Shown one piece after another: positions 1-13,492 of a stretch of 64,000 nucleotides of DNA; the stretch's first letter is position 1; every line of letters begins with the position of its first letter. A model generated the notes under the pieces. That model searched no databases, was not told the origin of the DNA, and saw nothing but the letters and a program-made list of their open reading frames with translations. The translations under genes and the position numbers were made by a program. The stretch comes from Halisarca cf. caerulea (lineage: Eukaryota > Porifera > Demospongiae > Chondrillida > Halisarcidae): the NCBI GenBank assembly GCA_963170055.1, contig CAUJGJ010000010.1:124001-188000 (forward strand), given 5' to 3'.

Positions 1-177
1 TGTACTGTTGGATATGCTGGTGGTGATACCAATATTTGGCACTAGCACCGCGCACAATCCCAGTGGAGACACATAACCTTTCTGGAGTGCTGTGAGCGCA
101 TTTGTGTAGTGTTGGATATGCTGGTACTAATACCAATATTTGGCACTAGCACCACGCACATTCCCAGTGGACACACA

Positions 178-281
178 TGAAGTTTCTGAAGTGCTGTGGG
201 CGTATTTGTGTAGTGTTGGATATGCTGGTGCTAATACCAATATTTGGCACTAGCACCACGCACATTCCCAGTGGACAAACA
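178..281 (+). repeat. Representative satellite monomer
   Basis: This copy is close to the commonest sequence and serves as the reference for monomer numbering, with the T of TGA as base 1. Bases 1-30 hold the class-defining variants. Bases 31-50 (GTGTAGTGTTGGATATGCTG) and the dyad at bases 50-80 are the most constant part. Bases 81-104 end in CCAGTGGACACACA, with variants AGAGG, AGTAG and AATGG. I found no CENP-B-box-like sequence in it. Confidence 0.9.
227..257. other. Hairpin-forming dyad in each monomer (example)
   Basis: The arms GGTGCTA (227-233) and TAGCACC (251-257) are exact reverse complements. Inside them, CCAA and TTGG form a second stem around a TAT loop, with a 3-by-3 internal loop (ATA against CAC). 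The arrangement is symmetric: 7 paired, 3 unpaired, 4 paired, 3 loop. It recurs once per 104 bp in most of the array. A cruciform or a binding site for a dimeric protein are both possible; the sequence alone does not choose between them. Confidence 0.75.
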
Positions 282-3200
282 TGAAGTTTCTGAAGTGTTG
301 TGGGCGTATTTGTGTTGTGTTGGATATGCTGGTGCTAATACCAATATTTGGCACTAGCACCACGCACATTCCCAGAGGACACACCTGAAGTTTCTTAACT
401 ACAGTGGGCGTATTTGTGTAGTGTTGGATATGCTTGTGCTAATGCCATTATTTGGCACTAGCACCACGCATATTCCCAGTGGAAAAACATGACCTTTCTG
501 AAGTTCTGTGAGCGCATTTGTGTAGTGTTGGATATGCTGGTGCTAATACCAATATTTGGCACTAGCACCACGCACATTCCCAGTGGACACACATGAAGTT
601 TCTGAAGTACTGTGGGCGTATTTGTTTAATGTTGGATATGCTGGTGCTAATACCAATATTTGGCACTAGCACCACGCACATTCTCAGTGGACACACATGA
701 AGTTTCTGAAGTGCTGTGGGCGTATTTGTGTAGTGTTGGATATGCTGGTGCTAATACCAATATTTGGCACTAGCACCACGCACATTCCCAGGGGACACAC
801 ATGAAGTTTCTGAAGTGCTGTGGGCGTATTTGTGTAGTGTTGGATATGCTGGTGCTAATACCAATATTTGGCACTAGCACCACGCACATTCCCAGTGGAC
901 ACACATGAAGTTTCTTAACTACTGTGGGCGTATTTGTGTACTGTTGGATATGCTGGTGCTAATACCATTATTTGGCACTAGCACCGCGCACAATCCCAGT
1001 GGAGACACATGACCTTTCTGGAGTGCTGTGAGCGCATTTGTGTAGTGTTGGATATGCTGGTACTAATACCAATATTTGGCACTAGCACCACGCACATTCC
1101 CAGTGGACACACATGAAGTTTCTGAAGTGCTGTGGTTGCATTTGTGTAGTGTTGGATATGCTGGTGCTAATACCAATATTTGGCACTAGCACCACGCACA
1201 TTCCCAGTGGACAAACATGAAGTTTCTGAAGTGTTGTGGGCGTATTTGTGTTGTGTTGGATATGCTGGTGCTAATACCAATATTTGGCACTAGCACCACG
1301 CACATTCCCAGAGGACACACATGAAGTTTCTTAACTACAGTGGGCGTATTTGTGTAGTGTTGGATATGCTTGTGCTAATGCCATTATTTGGCACTAGCAC
1401 CACGCATATTCCCAGTGGAAACACATGACCTTTCTGAAGTTCTGTGAGCGCATTTGTGTAGTGTTGGATATGCTGGTGCTAATACCAATATTTGGCACTA
1501 GCACCACGCACATTCCCAGTGGACACACATGAAGTTTCTGAAGTACTGTGGGCGTATTTGTTTAATGTTGGATATGCTGGTGCTAATACCAATATTTGGC
1601 ACTAGCACCACGCACATTCTCAGTGGACACACATGAAGTTTCTGAAGTGCTGTGGGCGTATTTGTGTAGTGTTGGATATGCTGGTGCTAATACCATTATT
1701 TGGCACTAGCACTGCGCACAATCCCAGAGGACACACATGAAGTTTCTTAACTACAGTGGGCGTATTTGTGTAGTGTTGGATATGCTTGTGCTAATGCCAT
1801 TATTTGGCACTAGCACCACGCATATTCCCAGTGGAAACACATGACCTTTCTGAAGTTCTGTGAGCGCATTTGTGTAGTGTTGGATATGCTGGTGCTAATA
1901 CCAATATTTGGCACTAGCACCACGCACATTCCCAGTGGACACACATGAAGTTTCTGAAGTACTGTGGGCGTATTTGTTTAATGTTGGATATGCTGGTGCT
2001 AATACCAATATTTGGCACTAGCACCACGCACATTCTCAGTGGACACACATGAAGTTTCTGAAGTGCTGTGGGCGTATTTGTGTAGTGTTGGATATGCTGG
2101 TGCTAATACCATTATTTGGCACTAGCACTGCGCACAATCCCAGTGGACACACATGACCTTTCTGAAGTGCTGTGAGCGCATTTGTGTAGTGTTGGATATG
2201 CTGGTGCTAATACCAATGTTTGGCACTAGCACTAAGCACATTCCCAGTGGACACACATGAAGTTTCGGAAGTGTTGTGGGCGTATTTGTTTAATGTTGGA
2301 TATGCTGGTGCTAAGACCAATATTTGGCACTAGCACCACGCACATTCTCAGTGGACACACATGAAGTTTCTGAAGTGCTGTGGGCGTATTTGTGTAGTGT
2401 TGGATATGCTGGTGCTAATACCAATATTTGGCACTAGCACCACGCACATTCCCAGAGGACACACATGAAGTTTCTTAACTACTGTGGGCGTATTTGTGTA
2501 AGGTTGGATATGCTGGTGCTAATACCATTATTTGGCACTAGCACCGCGCACAATCCCAGTGGACACACATGACCTTTCTGAAGTGCTGTGAGCGCATTTG
2601 TGTAGTGTTGGATATGCTTGTGCTAATACCAATATTTGGCACTAGCACCACACATATTCCCAATGGACACACATGAAGTTTCTGAAGTACTGTGAGCGTA
2701 TTTGTGTAGTGTTGGATAAGCTGGTGCTAAGACTAATATTTGGCACTAGCACCATGCACATTCCCAGTGGACACACATGAAGTTACTGAAGTACTGCGGG
2801 CGTATTTGTGTAGTGCTGGATATGCTGGTGCTAATACCAATATTTGGAACTAGCACCACACACATTCCCAGTGGACACACATGAAGTTTACGAAGAGCTG
2901 TGAGCGTATTAAAGTAGTGTTACATATGCTGGTGCTAATACCAATATTTGGCACTAGCACCACGCACATTCCCAGTGGACACACATGAAGTTTCTGAAGT
3001 GCTGTGGTCGCATTTGTGTAGTGTTGGATATGCTGGTGCTAATACCAATATTTGGCACTAGCACCACGCACATTCCCAGTGGACACACATGAAGTTTCTG
3101 AAGTGTTGTGGGAGTATTTGTGTAGTGTTGGATATGCTGGTGCTAATACCAATATTTGGCACTAGCACCACGCACATTCCCAGAGGACACACATGAAGTT

Positions 3201-4336
3201 TCTTAACTACAGTGGGCGTATTTGTGTAGTGTTGGATATGCTGGTGCTAATACCAATATTTGGCACTAGCACCACGCACATTCCCAGTGGACACACATGA
3301 CTTTTCTGAAGTGCTGTGGGCGTATTTGTGTAATGTTGGATATGCTGGTGCTAATACCAATATTTGGCACTAGCACCACGCACATTCCCAGTGGACACAC
3401 ATGAAGTTTCTGAAGTGCTGTGGGCGTATTTGTGTAGTGTTGGATATGCTGGTGCTAATACCAATATTTGGCACTAGCACCACGCACATTCCCAGTGGAC
3501 ACACATGAAGTTTCTGAAGTGCTGTGGGCGTATTTGTGTAGTGTTGGATATGCTGGTGCTAATACCAATATTTGGCACTAGCACCACGCACATTCCCAGT
3601 GGACACACATGAAGTTTCTGAAGTGCTGTGGGCGTATTTGTGTAGTGTTGGATATGCTGGTGCAAATACCAATATTTGGCAGTAGCACCACGCACATTCC
3701 CAGTGGACACACATGACCTTTCTGAAGTGCTGTGGGCGTATTTGTGTAGTGTTGGATATGCTGGTGCTAATACCAATATTTGGCACTAGCACCACGCACA
3801 TTACCAGAGTACACACATGAAGTTTCTTAACTACTGTGGGCGTATTTGTGTAAGGTTGGATATGCTGGTGCTAATACCATTATTTGGCACTAGCACCGCG
3901 CACAATCCCAGTGGATACACATGTCCTTTCTTAAGTGCTGTGAGCGCATTTGTGTAGTGTTGGATATGCTGGTGCTAATACCAATATTTGGCACTAGCAC
4001 CACACATATTCCCAATGGACACACATGAAGTTTCTGAAGTACTGTGAGCGTATTTGTGTAGTGTTGGATATGCTGGTGCTAAGACTAATATTTGGCACTA
4101 GCACCATGCACATTCCCAGTGGACACACATGAAGTTTACGAAGTGCTGTGAGCGTATTAAAGTAGTGTTGGATATGCTGGTGCTAATACCAATATTTGGC
4201 ACTAGCACCACGCACATTCCCAGTGGACACACATGAAGTTTCTAAAGTGCTGTGGTCGCATTTGTGTAGTGTTGGATATGCTGGTGCTAATACCAATATT
4301 TGGCACTAGCACCACGCACATTCCCAGTGGACACAC

Positions 4337-7300
4337 ATGAAGTTTCTGAAGTGTTGTGGGCGTATTTGTGTAGTGTTGGATATGCTGGTGCTAATACCAA
4401 TATTTGGCACTAGCACCACGCACTATTCCCAGAGGACACACATGAAGTTTCTTAACTACAGTGGGCGTATTTGTGTAGTGTTGGATATGTTGGTGCTAAT
4501 ACCAATATTTGGCACTAGCACCACGCACATTCCCAGTAGACACACATGACCTTTCTGAAGTGCTGTGGGCGTATTTGTGTAAAGTTGGATATGCTGGTGC
4601 TAATACCAATATTTGGCACTAGCACCACGCACATTCCCAGTGGACACACATGAAGTTTCTGAAGTGCTGTGGGCGTATTTGTGTAGTGTTGGATATGCTG
4701 GTGCTAATACCAATATTTGGCACTAGCACCACGCACATTCCCAGTGGACACACATGAAGTTTCTGAAGTGCTGTGGGCGTATTTGTGTAGTGTTGGATAT
4801 GCTGGTGCTAATACTAATATTTGGCACTAGCACCACGTACATTCCCAGTGGACACACATGAAGTTTCTTAACTACTGTGGGCGTATTTGTGTAATGTTGG
4901 ATATGCTGGATCTAATACCATTATTTGGCACTAGCACCACGCACATTCCCAGTGGACACACATAACCTTTCTGAAGTGCTGTGGTCGCATTTGTGTAGTG
5001 TTGGATATGCTGGTGCTAATACCAATATTTGGCACTAGCACCACGCACATTCCCAGTGGACACACATAACCTTTCTGAAGTGCTGTGAGCGCATTTGTGT
5101 AGTGTTGGATATGCTGGTGCTAATACCAATATTTGGCACTAGCACCACGCACATTCCCAGAGGACACACATGAAGTTTCTTAACTACTGTGGGCGTATTT
5201 GTGTACTGTTGGATATGCTGGTGCTAATACCAATATTTGGCACTAGCACCGCGAACAATCCCAGTGGAGACACATGACCTTTCTGGAGTGCTGTGAGCGC
5301 ATTTGTGTAGTGTTGGATATGCTGGTACTAATACCAATATTTGGAACTAGCACCACACACATTCCCAGTGGACACACATGAAGTTTACGAAGTGCTGTGA
5401 GCGTATTAAAGTAGTGTTGGATATGCTGGTGCTAATACCAATATTTGGTAATAGGACCACGCACATTCCCAGTGGACACACGTGAAGTTTCTTAACTACT
5501 GTGGGCGTATTTGTTTAATGTTGGATATGCTGGTGCTAATACCAATATTTGGCACTAGCACCGCACACATTCCCAGTGGACACACATGACCTTTCTGAAG
5601 TGCTGTGGGCGTATTTGTGTAGTGCTGGATATGCTGGTGCTAATACCAATATTTGGAACTAGCACCGCACACATTCCCAGTGGACACACATGAAGTTTAC
5701 GAAGTGCTGTGAGCGTATTAAAGTAGTGTTGGATATGCTGGTGCTAATACCAATATTTGGTAATAGGACCACGCACATTCCCAGTGGACACACGTGAAGT
5801 TTCTTAACTACTGTGGGCGTATTTGTGTAATGTTGGATATGCTGGTGCTAATACCAATATTTGGCACTAGCACCGCACACATTCCCAGTGGACACACATG
5901 ACCTTTCTGAAGTGCTGTGGGCGTATTTGTGTAGTGTTGGATATGCTGGTGCTAATACCAATATTTGGCACTAGCACCACGCACATTACCAGAGGACACA
6001 CATGAAGTTTCTTAACTACTGTGGGCGTATTTGTGTAATGTTGGATATGCTGGTGCTAATACCATTATTTGGCACTAGCACCGCGCACAATCCCAGTGGA
6101 TACACATCTCCTTTCTTAAGTGCTGTGAGCGCATTTGTGTAGTGTTGGATATGCTGGTGCTAATACCAATATTTGGCACTAGCACCACACATATTCCCAA
6201 TGGACACACATGAAGTTTCTGAAGTACTGTGAGCGTATTTGTGTAGTGTTGGATAAGCTGGTGCTAAGACTAATATTTGGCACTAGCACCATGCACATTC
6301 CCAGTGGACACACATGAAGTTACTGAAGTACTGCGGGCGTATTTGTGTAGTGCTGGATATGCTGGTGCTAATACCAATATTTGGAACTAGCACCACACAC
6401 ATTCCCAGTGGACACACATGAAGTTTCTGAAGTGTTGTGGGCGTATTTGTGTAGTGTTGGATATGCTGGTGCTAATACCAATATTTGGCACTAGCACCAC
6501 GCACTATTCCCAGAGGACACACATGAAGTTTCTTAACTACAGTGGGCGTATTTGTGTAGTGTTGGATATGTTGGTGCTAATACCAATATTTGGCACTAGC
6601 ACCACGCACATTCCCAGTAGACACACATGACCTTTCTGAAGTGCTGTGGGAGTATTTGTGTAAAGTTGGATATGCTGGTGCTAATACCAATATTTGGCAC
6701 TAGCACCACGCACATTCCCAGTGGACACACATGAAGTTTCTGAAGTGCTGTGGGCGTATTTGTGTAGTGTTGGATATGCTGGTGCTAATACCAATATTTG
6801 GCACTAGCACCACGCACATTCCCAGTGGACACACATGAAGTTTCTGAAGTGCTGTGGGCGTATTTGTGTAGTGTTGGATATGCTGGTGCTAATACTAATA
6901 TTTGGCACTAGCACCACGTACATTCCCAGTGGACACACATGAAGTTTCTTAACTACTGTGGGCGTATTTGTGTAATGTTGGATATGCTGGATCTAATACC
7001 ATTATTTGGCACTAGCACCACGCACATTCCCAGTGGACACACATAACCTTTCTGAAGTGCTGTGGTCGCATTTGTGTAGTGTTGGATATGCTGGTGCTAA
7101 TACCAATATTTGGCACTAGCACCACGCACATTCCCAGTGGACACACATAACCTTTCTGAAGTGCTGTGAGCGCATTTGTGTAGTGTTGGATATGCTGGTG
7201 CTAATACCAATATTTGGCACTAGCACCACGCACATTCCCAGAGGACACACATGAAGTTTCTTAACTACTGTGGGCGTATTTGTGTACTGTTGGATATGCT

Positions 7301-8498
7301 GGTGCTAATACCAATATTTGGCACTAGCACCGCGAACAATCCCAGTGGAGACACATGACCTTTCTGGAGTGCTGTGAGCGCATTTCTGTAGTGTTGGATA
7401 TGCTGGTACTAATACCAATATTTGGAACTAGCACCACACACATTCCCAGTGGACACACATGAAGTTTACGAAGTGCTGTGAGCGTATTAAAGTAGTGTTG
7501 GATATGCTGGTGCTAATACCAATATTTGGTAATAGGACCACGCACATTCCCAGTGGACACACGTGAAGTTTCTTAACTACTGTGGGCGTATTTGTTTAAT
7601 GTTGGATATGCTGGTGCTAATACCAATATTTGGCACTAGCACCGCACACATTCCCAGTGGACACACATGACCTTTCTGAAGTGCTGTGGGCGTATTTGTG
7701 TAGTGCTGGATATGCTGGTGCTAATACCAATATTTGGAACTAGCACCGCACACATTCCCAGTGGACACACATGAAGTTTACGAAGTGCTGTGAGCGTATT
7801 AAAGTAGTGTTGGATATGCTGGTGCTAATACCAATATTTGGTAATAGGACCACGCACATTCCCAGTGGACACACGTGAAGTTTCTTAACTACTGTGGGCG
7901 TATTTGTGTAATGTTGGATATGCTGGTGCTAATACCAATATTTGGCACTAGCACCGCACACATTCCCAGTGGACACACATGACCTTTCTGAAGTGCTGTG
8001 GGCGTATTTGTGTAGTGTTGGATATGCTGGTGCTAATACCAATATTTGGCACTAGCACCACGCACATTACCAGAGGACACACATGAAGTTTCTTAACTAC
8101 TGTGGGCGTATTTGTGTAATGTTGGATATGCTGGTGCTAATACCATTATTTGGCACTAGCACCGCGCACAATCCCAGTGGATACACATCTCCTTTCTTAA
8201 GTGCTGTGAGCGCATTTGTGTAGTGTTGGATATGCTGGTGCTAATACCAATATTTGGCACTAGCACCACACATATTCCCAATGGACACACATGAAGTTTC
8301 TGAAGTACTGTGAGCGTATTTGTGTAGTGTTGGATAAGCTGGTGCTAAGACTAATATTTGGCACTAGCACCATGCACATTCCCAGTGGACACACATGAAG
8401 TTACTGAAGTACTGCGGGCGTATTTGTGTAGTGCTGGATATGCTGGTGCTAATACCAATATTTGGAACTAGCACCACACACATTCCCAGTGGACACAC
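4337..8498. repeat. 20-monomer tandem duplication, two 2081-bp copies
   Basis: 4337-6417 and 6418-8498 are almost identical at offset 2081, that is 20 monomers plus one base. The extra base is a T insertion giving CACTATTCCC, at about 4429 in copy 1 and 6510 in copy 2. It is the only indel in the array before 53 kb. Visible differences are few, for example GGGCG against GGGAG near 4569/6650 and CATTTGTG against CATTTCTG near 7384. Each copy contains a 3-monomer repeat marked by GGTAATAGGACC, 312 bp apart (about 5447 and 5759 in copy 1). The near identity implies a recent event. Confidence 0.85.
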
Positions 8499-9778
8499 AT
8501 GAAGTTTACGAAGTGCTGTGAGCGTATTAAAGTAGTGTTGGATATGCTGGTGCTAATACCAATATTTGGCACTAGCACCACGCACATTCCCAGTGGACAC
8601 ACATGAAGTTTCTAAAGTGCTGTGGTCGCATTTGTGTAGTGTTGGATATGCTGGTGCTAATACCAATATTTGGCACTAGCACCACGCACATTCCCAGTGG
8701 ACACACATGAAGTTTCTGAAGTGTTGTGGGCGTATTTGTGTAGTGTTGGATATGCTGGTGCTAATACCAATATTTGGCACTAGCACCACGCACATTCCCA
8801 GTGGACACACATGAAGTTTCTGAAGTGTTGTGGGCGTATTTGTGTAGTGTTGGATATGCTGGTGCTAATACCAATATTTGGCACTAGCACCACGCACATT
8901 CCCAGAGGACACACATGAAGTTTCTTAACTACAGTGGGCGTATTTGTGTAGTGTTGGATATGTTGGTGCTAATACCAATATTTGGCACTAGCACCACGCA
9001 CATTCCCAGTAGACACACATGACCTTTCTGAAGTGCTGTGGGCGTATTTGTGTAATGTTGGATATGCTGGTGCTAATACCAATATTTGGCACTAGCACCA
9101 CGCACATTCCCAGTGGACACACATGAAGTTTCTGAAGTGCTGTGGGCGTATTTGTGTAGTGTTGGATATGCTGGTGCTAATACCAATATTTGGCACTAGC
9201 ACCACGCACATTCCCAGTGGACACACATGAAGTTTCTGAAGTGCTGTGGGCGTATTTGTGTAGTGTTGGATATGCTGGTGCTAATACCAATATTTGGCAC
9301 TAGCACCACGCACATTCCCAGTGGACACACATGAAGTTTCTGAAGTGCTGTGGGCGTATTTGTGTAGTGTTGGATATGCTGGTGCTAATACTAATATTTG
9401 GCACTAGCACCACGTACATTCCCAGTGGACACACATGAAGTTTCTTAACTACTGTGGGCGTATTTGTGTAATGTTGGATATGCTGGATCTAATACCATTA
9501 TTTGGCACTAGCACCACGCACATTCCCAGTGGACACACATAACCTTTCTGAAGTGCTGTGGTCGCATTTGTGTAGTGTTGGATATGCTGGTGCTAATACC
9601 AATATTTGGCACTAGCACCACGCACATTCCCAGTGGACACACATAACCTTTCTGAAGTGCTGTGAGCGCATTTGTGTAGTGTTGGATATGCTGGTGCTAA
9701 TACCAATATTTTGCACTAGCACCACGCACATTCCCAGAGGACACACATGAAGTTTCTTAACTACTGTGGGCGTATTTG

Positions 9779-12700
9779 TGTACTGTTGGATATGCTGGTG
9801 CTGATACCAATATTTGGCACTAGCACCGCGCACAATCCCAGTGGAGACACATAACCTTTCTGGAGTGCTGTGAGCGCATTTGTGTAGTGTTGGATATGCT
9901 GGTACTAATACCAATATTTGGCACTAGCACCACGCACATTCCCAGTGGACACACATGAAGTTTCTGAAGTGCTGTGGTCGCATTTGTGTAGTGTTGGATA
10001 TGCTGGTGCTAATACCAATATTTGGCACTAGCACCACGCACATTCCCAGTGGACAAACATGAAGTTTCTGAAGTGTTGTGGGCGTATTTGTGTTGTGTTG
10101 GATATGCTGTTGCTAATACCAATATTTGGCACTAGCACCACGCACATTCCCAGAGGACACACCTGAAGTTTCTTAACTACAGTGGGCGTATTTGTGTAGT
10201 GTTGGATATGCTTGTGCTAATACCATTATTTGGCACTAGCACCACGCATATTCCCAGTGGAAACACATGACCTTTCTGAAGTTCTGTGAGCGCATTTGTG
10301 TAGTGTTGGATATGCTGGTGCTAATACCAATATTTGGCACTAGCACCACGCACATTCCCAGTGGACACACATGAAGTTTCTGAAGTACTGTGGGCGTATT
10401 TGTTTAATGTTGGATATGCTGGTGCTAATACCAATATTTGGCACTAGCACCACGCACATTCTCAGTGGACACACATGAAGTTTCTGAAGTGCTGTGGGCG
10501 TATTTGTGTAGTGTTGGATATGCTGGTGCTAATACCAATATTTGGCACTAGCACCACGCACATTCCCAGGGGACACACATGAAGTTTCTGAAGTGCTGTG
10601 GGCGTATTTGTGTAGTGTTGGATATGCTGGTGCTAATACCAATATTTGGCACTAGCACCACGCACATTCCCAGTGGACACACATGAAGTTTCTTAACTAC
10701 TGTGGGCGTATTTGTGTACTGTTGGATATGCTGGTGCTAATACCATTATTTGGCACTAGCACCGCGCACAATCCCAGTGGAGACACATGACCTTTCTGGA
10801 GTGCTGTGAGCGCATTTGTGTAGTGTTGGATATGCTGGTACTAATACCAATATTTGGCACTAGCACCACGCACATTCCCAGTGGACATACATGAAGTTTC
10901 TGAAGTGCTGTGGTTGCATTTGTGTAGTGTTGGATATGCTGGTGCTAATACCAATATTTGGCACTAGCACCACGCACATTCCCAGTGGACAAACATGAAG
11001 TTTCTGAAGTGTTGTGGGCGTATTTGTGTTGTGTTGGATATGCTGGTGCTAATACCAATATTTGGCACTAGCACCACGCACATTCCCAGAGGACACACAT
11101 GAAGTTTCTTAACTACAGTGGGCGTATTTGTGTAGTGTTGGATATGCTTGTGCTAATGCCATTATTTGGCACTAGCACCACGCATATTCCCAGTGGAAAC
11201 ACATGACCTTTCTGAAGTTCTGTGAGCGCATTTGTGTAGTGTTGGATATGCTGGTGCTAATACCAATATTTGGCACTAGCACCCCGCACATTCCCAGTGG
11301 ACACACATGAAGTTTCTGAAGTACTGTGGGCGTATTTGTTTAATGTTGGATATGCTGGTGCTAATACCAATATTTGGTACTAGCACCACGCACATTCTCA
11401 GTGGACACACATGAAGTTTCTGAAGTGCTGTGGGCGTATTTGTGTAGTGTTGGATATGCTGGTGCTAATACCATTATTTGGCACTAGCACTGCGCACAAT
11501 CCCAGAGGACACACATGAAGTTTCTTAACTACAGTGGGCGTATTTGTGTAGTGTTGGATATGCTTGTGCTAATGCCATTATTTGGCACTAGCACCACGCA
11601 TATTCCCAGTGGAAACACATGACCTTTCTGAAGTTCTGTGAGCGCATTTGTGTAGTGTTGGATATGCTGGTGCTAATACCAATATTTGGCACTACCACCA
11701 CGCACATTCCCAGTGGACACACATGAAGTTTCTGAAGTACTGTGGGCGTATTTGTTTAATGTTGGATATGCTGGTGCTAATACCAATATTTGGCACTAGC
11801 ACCACGCACATTCTCAGTGGACACACATGAAGTTTCTGAAGTGCTGTGGGCGTATTTGTGTAGTGTTGGATATGCTGGTGCTAATACCATTATTTGGCAC
11901 TAGCACTGCGCACAATCCCAGTGGACACACATGACCTTTCTGAAGTGCTGTGAGCGCATTTGTGTAGTGTTGGATATGCTGGTGCTAATACCAATGTTTG
12001 GCACTAGCACTAAGCACATTCCCAGTGGACACACATGAAGTTTCGGAAGTGTTGTGGGCGTATTTGTTTAATGTTGGATATGCTGGTGCTAAGACCAATA
12101 TTTGGCACTAGCACCACGCACATTCTCAGTGGAAACACATGAAGTTTCTGAAGTGCTGTGGGCGTATTTGTGTAGTGTTGGATATGCTGGTGCTAATACC
12201 AATATTTGGCACTAGCACCACGCACATTCCCAGAGGACACACATGAAGTTTCTTAACTACTGTGGGCGTATTTGTGTAAGGTTGGATATGCTGGTGCTAA
12301 TACCATTATTTGGCACTAGCACCGCGCACAATCCCAGTGGACACACATGACCTTTCTGAAGTGCTGTGAGCGCATTTGTGTAGTGTTGGATATGCTTGTG
12401 CTAATACCAATATTTGGCACTAGCACCACACATATTCCCAATGGACACACATGAAGTTTCTGAAGTACTGTGAGCGTATTTGTGTAGTGTTGGATAAGCT
12501 GGTGCTAAGACTAATATTTGGCACTAGCACCATGCACATTCCCAGTGGACACACATGAAGTTACTGAAGTACTGCGGGCGTATTTGTGTAGTGCTGGATA
12601 TGCTGGTGCTAATACCAATATTTGGAACTAGCACCACACACATTCCCAGTGGACACACATGAAGTTTACGAAGAGCTGTGAGCGTATTAAAGTAGTGTTA

Positions 12701-13492
12701 CATATGCTGGTGCTAATACCAATATTTGGCACTAGCACCACGCACATTCCCAGTGGACACACATGAAGTTTCTGAAGTGCTGTGGTCGCATTTGTGTAGT
12801 GTTGGATATGCTGGTGCTAATACCAATATTTGGCACTAGCACCACGCACATTCCCAGCGGACACACATGAAGTTTCTGAAGTGTTGTGGGCGTATTTGTG
12901 TAGTGTTGGATATGCTGGTGCTAATACCAATATTTGGCACTAGCACCACGCACATTCCCAGAGGACACACATGAAGTTTCTTAACTACAGTGGGCGTATT
13001 TGTGTAGTGTTGGATATGCTGGTGCTAATACCAATATTTGGCACTAGCACCACGCACATTCCCAGTGGACACACATGACTTTTCTGAAGTGCTGTGGGCG
13101 TATTTGTGTAATGTTGGATATGCTGGTGCTAATACCAATATTTGGCACTAGCACCACGCACATTCCCAGTGGACACACATGAAGTTTCTGAAGTGCTGTG
13201 GGCGTATTTGTGTAGTGTTGGATATGCTGGTGCTAATACCAATATTTGGCACTAACACCACGCACATTCCCAGTGGACACACATGAAGTTTCTGAAGTGC
13301 TGTGGGCGTATTTGTGTAGTGTTGGATATGCTGGTGCTAATACCAATATTTGGCACTAGCACCACGCACATTCCCAGTGGACACACATGAAGTTTCTGAA
13401 GTGCTGTGGGCGTATTTGTGTAGTGTTGGATATGCTGGTGCTAATACCAATATTTGGCAGTAGCACCACGCACATTCCCAGTGGACACACAT
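9779..13492. repeat. Satellite block, copy 2 of the 3.7-kb dispersed duplication
   Basis: Partner of 1-3714 (offset 9778). Private changes in this copy include TGCTGTTGCTAAT near 10106 and CACCCCGCAC near 11280. The two copies flank a different block family (about 4.1-9.7 kb), so they are not simple tandem neighbours. They may be arms left by a longer duplication or by insertion of the intervening block. Confidence 0.85.

Larger units (their letters stand above)
1..1690. repeat. 9-monomer (936-bp) tandem duplication
   Basis: TGTACTGTTGGATA at 1 recurs at 937, and the order of variant monomers is the same in 1-750 and 937-1690, including TTCTCAG at 681 and 1617. The copies part where the first has CCAATATTTGG and the second CCATTATTTGG. 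A nested 4-monomer repeat follows: GAGGACACAC at 1311 and 1727 are 416 bp apart. The corresponding part of the 9.8-13.5 kb block has the same nesting, so these duplications predate the 3.7-kb copy event. Confidence 0.75.
1..3714. repeat. Satellite block, copy 1 of a 3.7-kb dispersed duplication
   Basis: This stretch matches 9779-13492 at a constant offset of 9778, which is 94 monomers plus the two single-base insertions at about 4429 and 6510. Shared rare variants show common descent: CAGGGGAC at 789/10567, CAATGTTTGG at 2215/11993, TTACATATG near 2920/12698, TGACTTTTCT at 3298/13076 and GGCAGTAGC near 3680/13458. The match ends near 3714, where copy 1 continues with the TGACC class and copy 2 with the TGAAG class. 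Only scattered single-base differences are visible, for example GGGAG at about 3111 against GGGCG. Confidence 0.85.
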
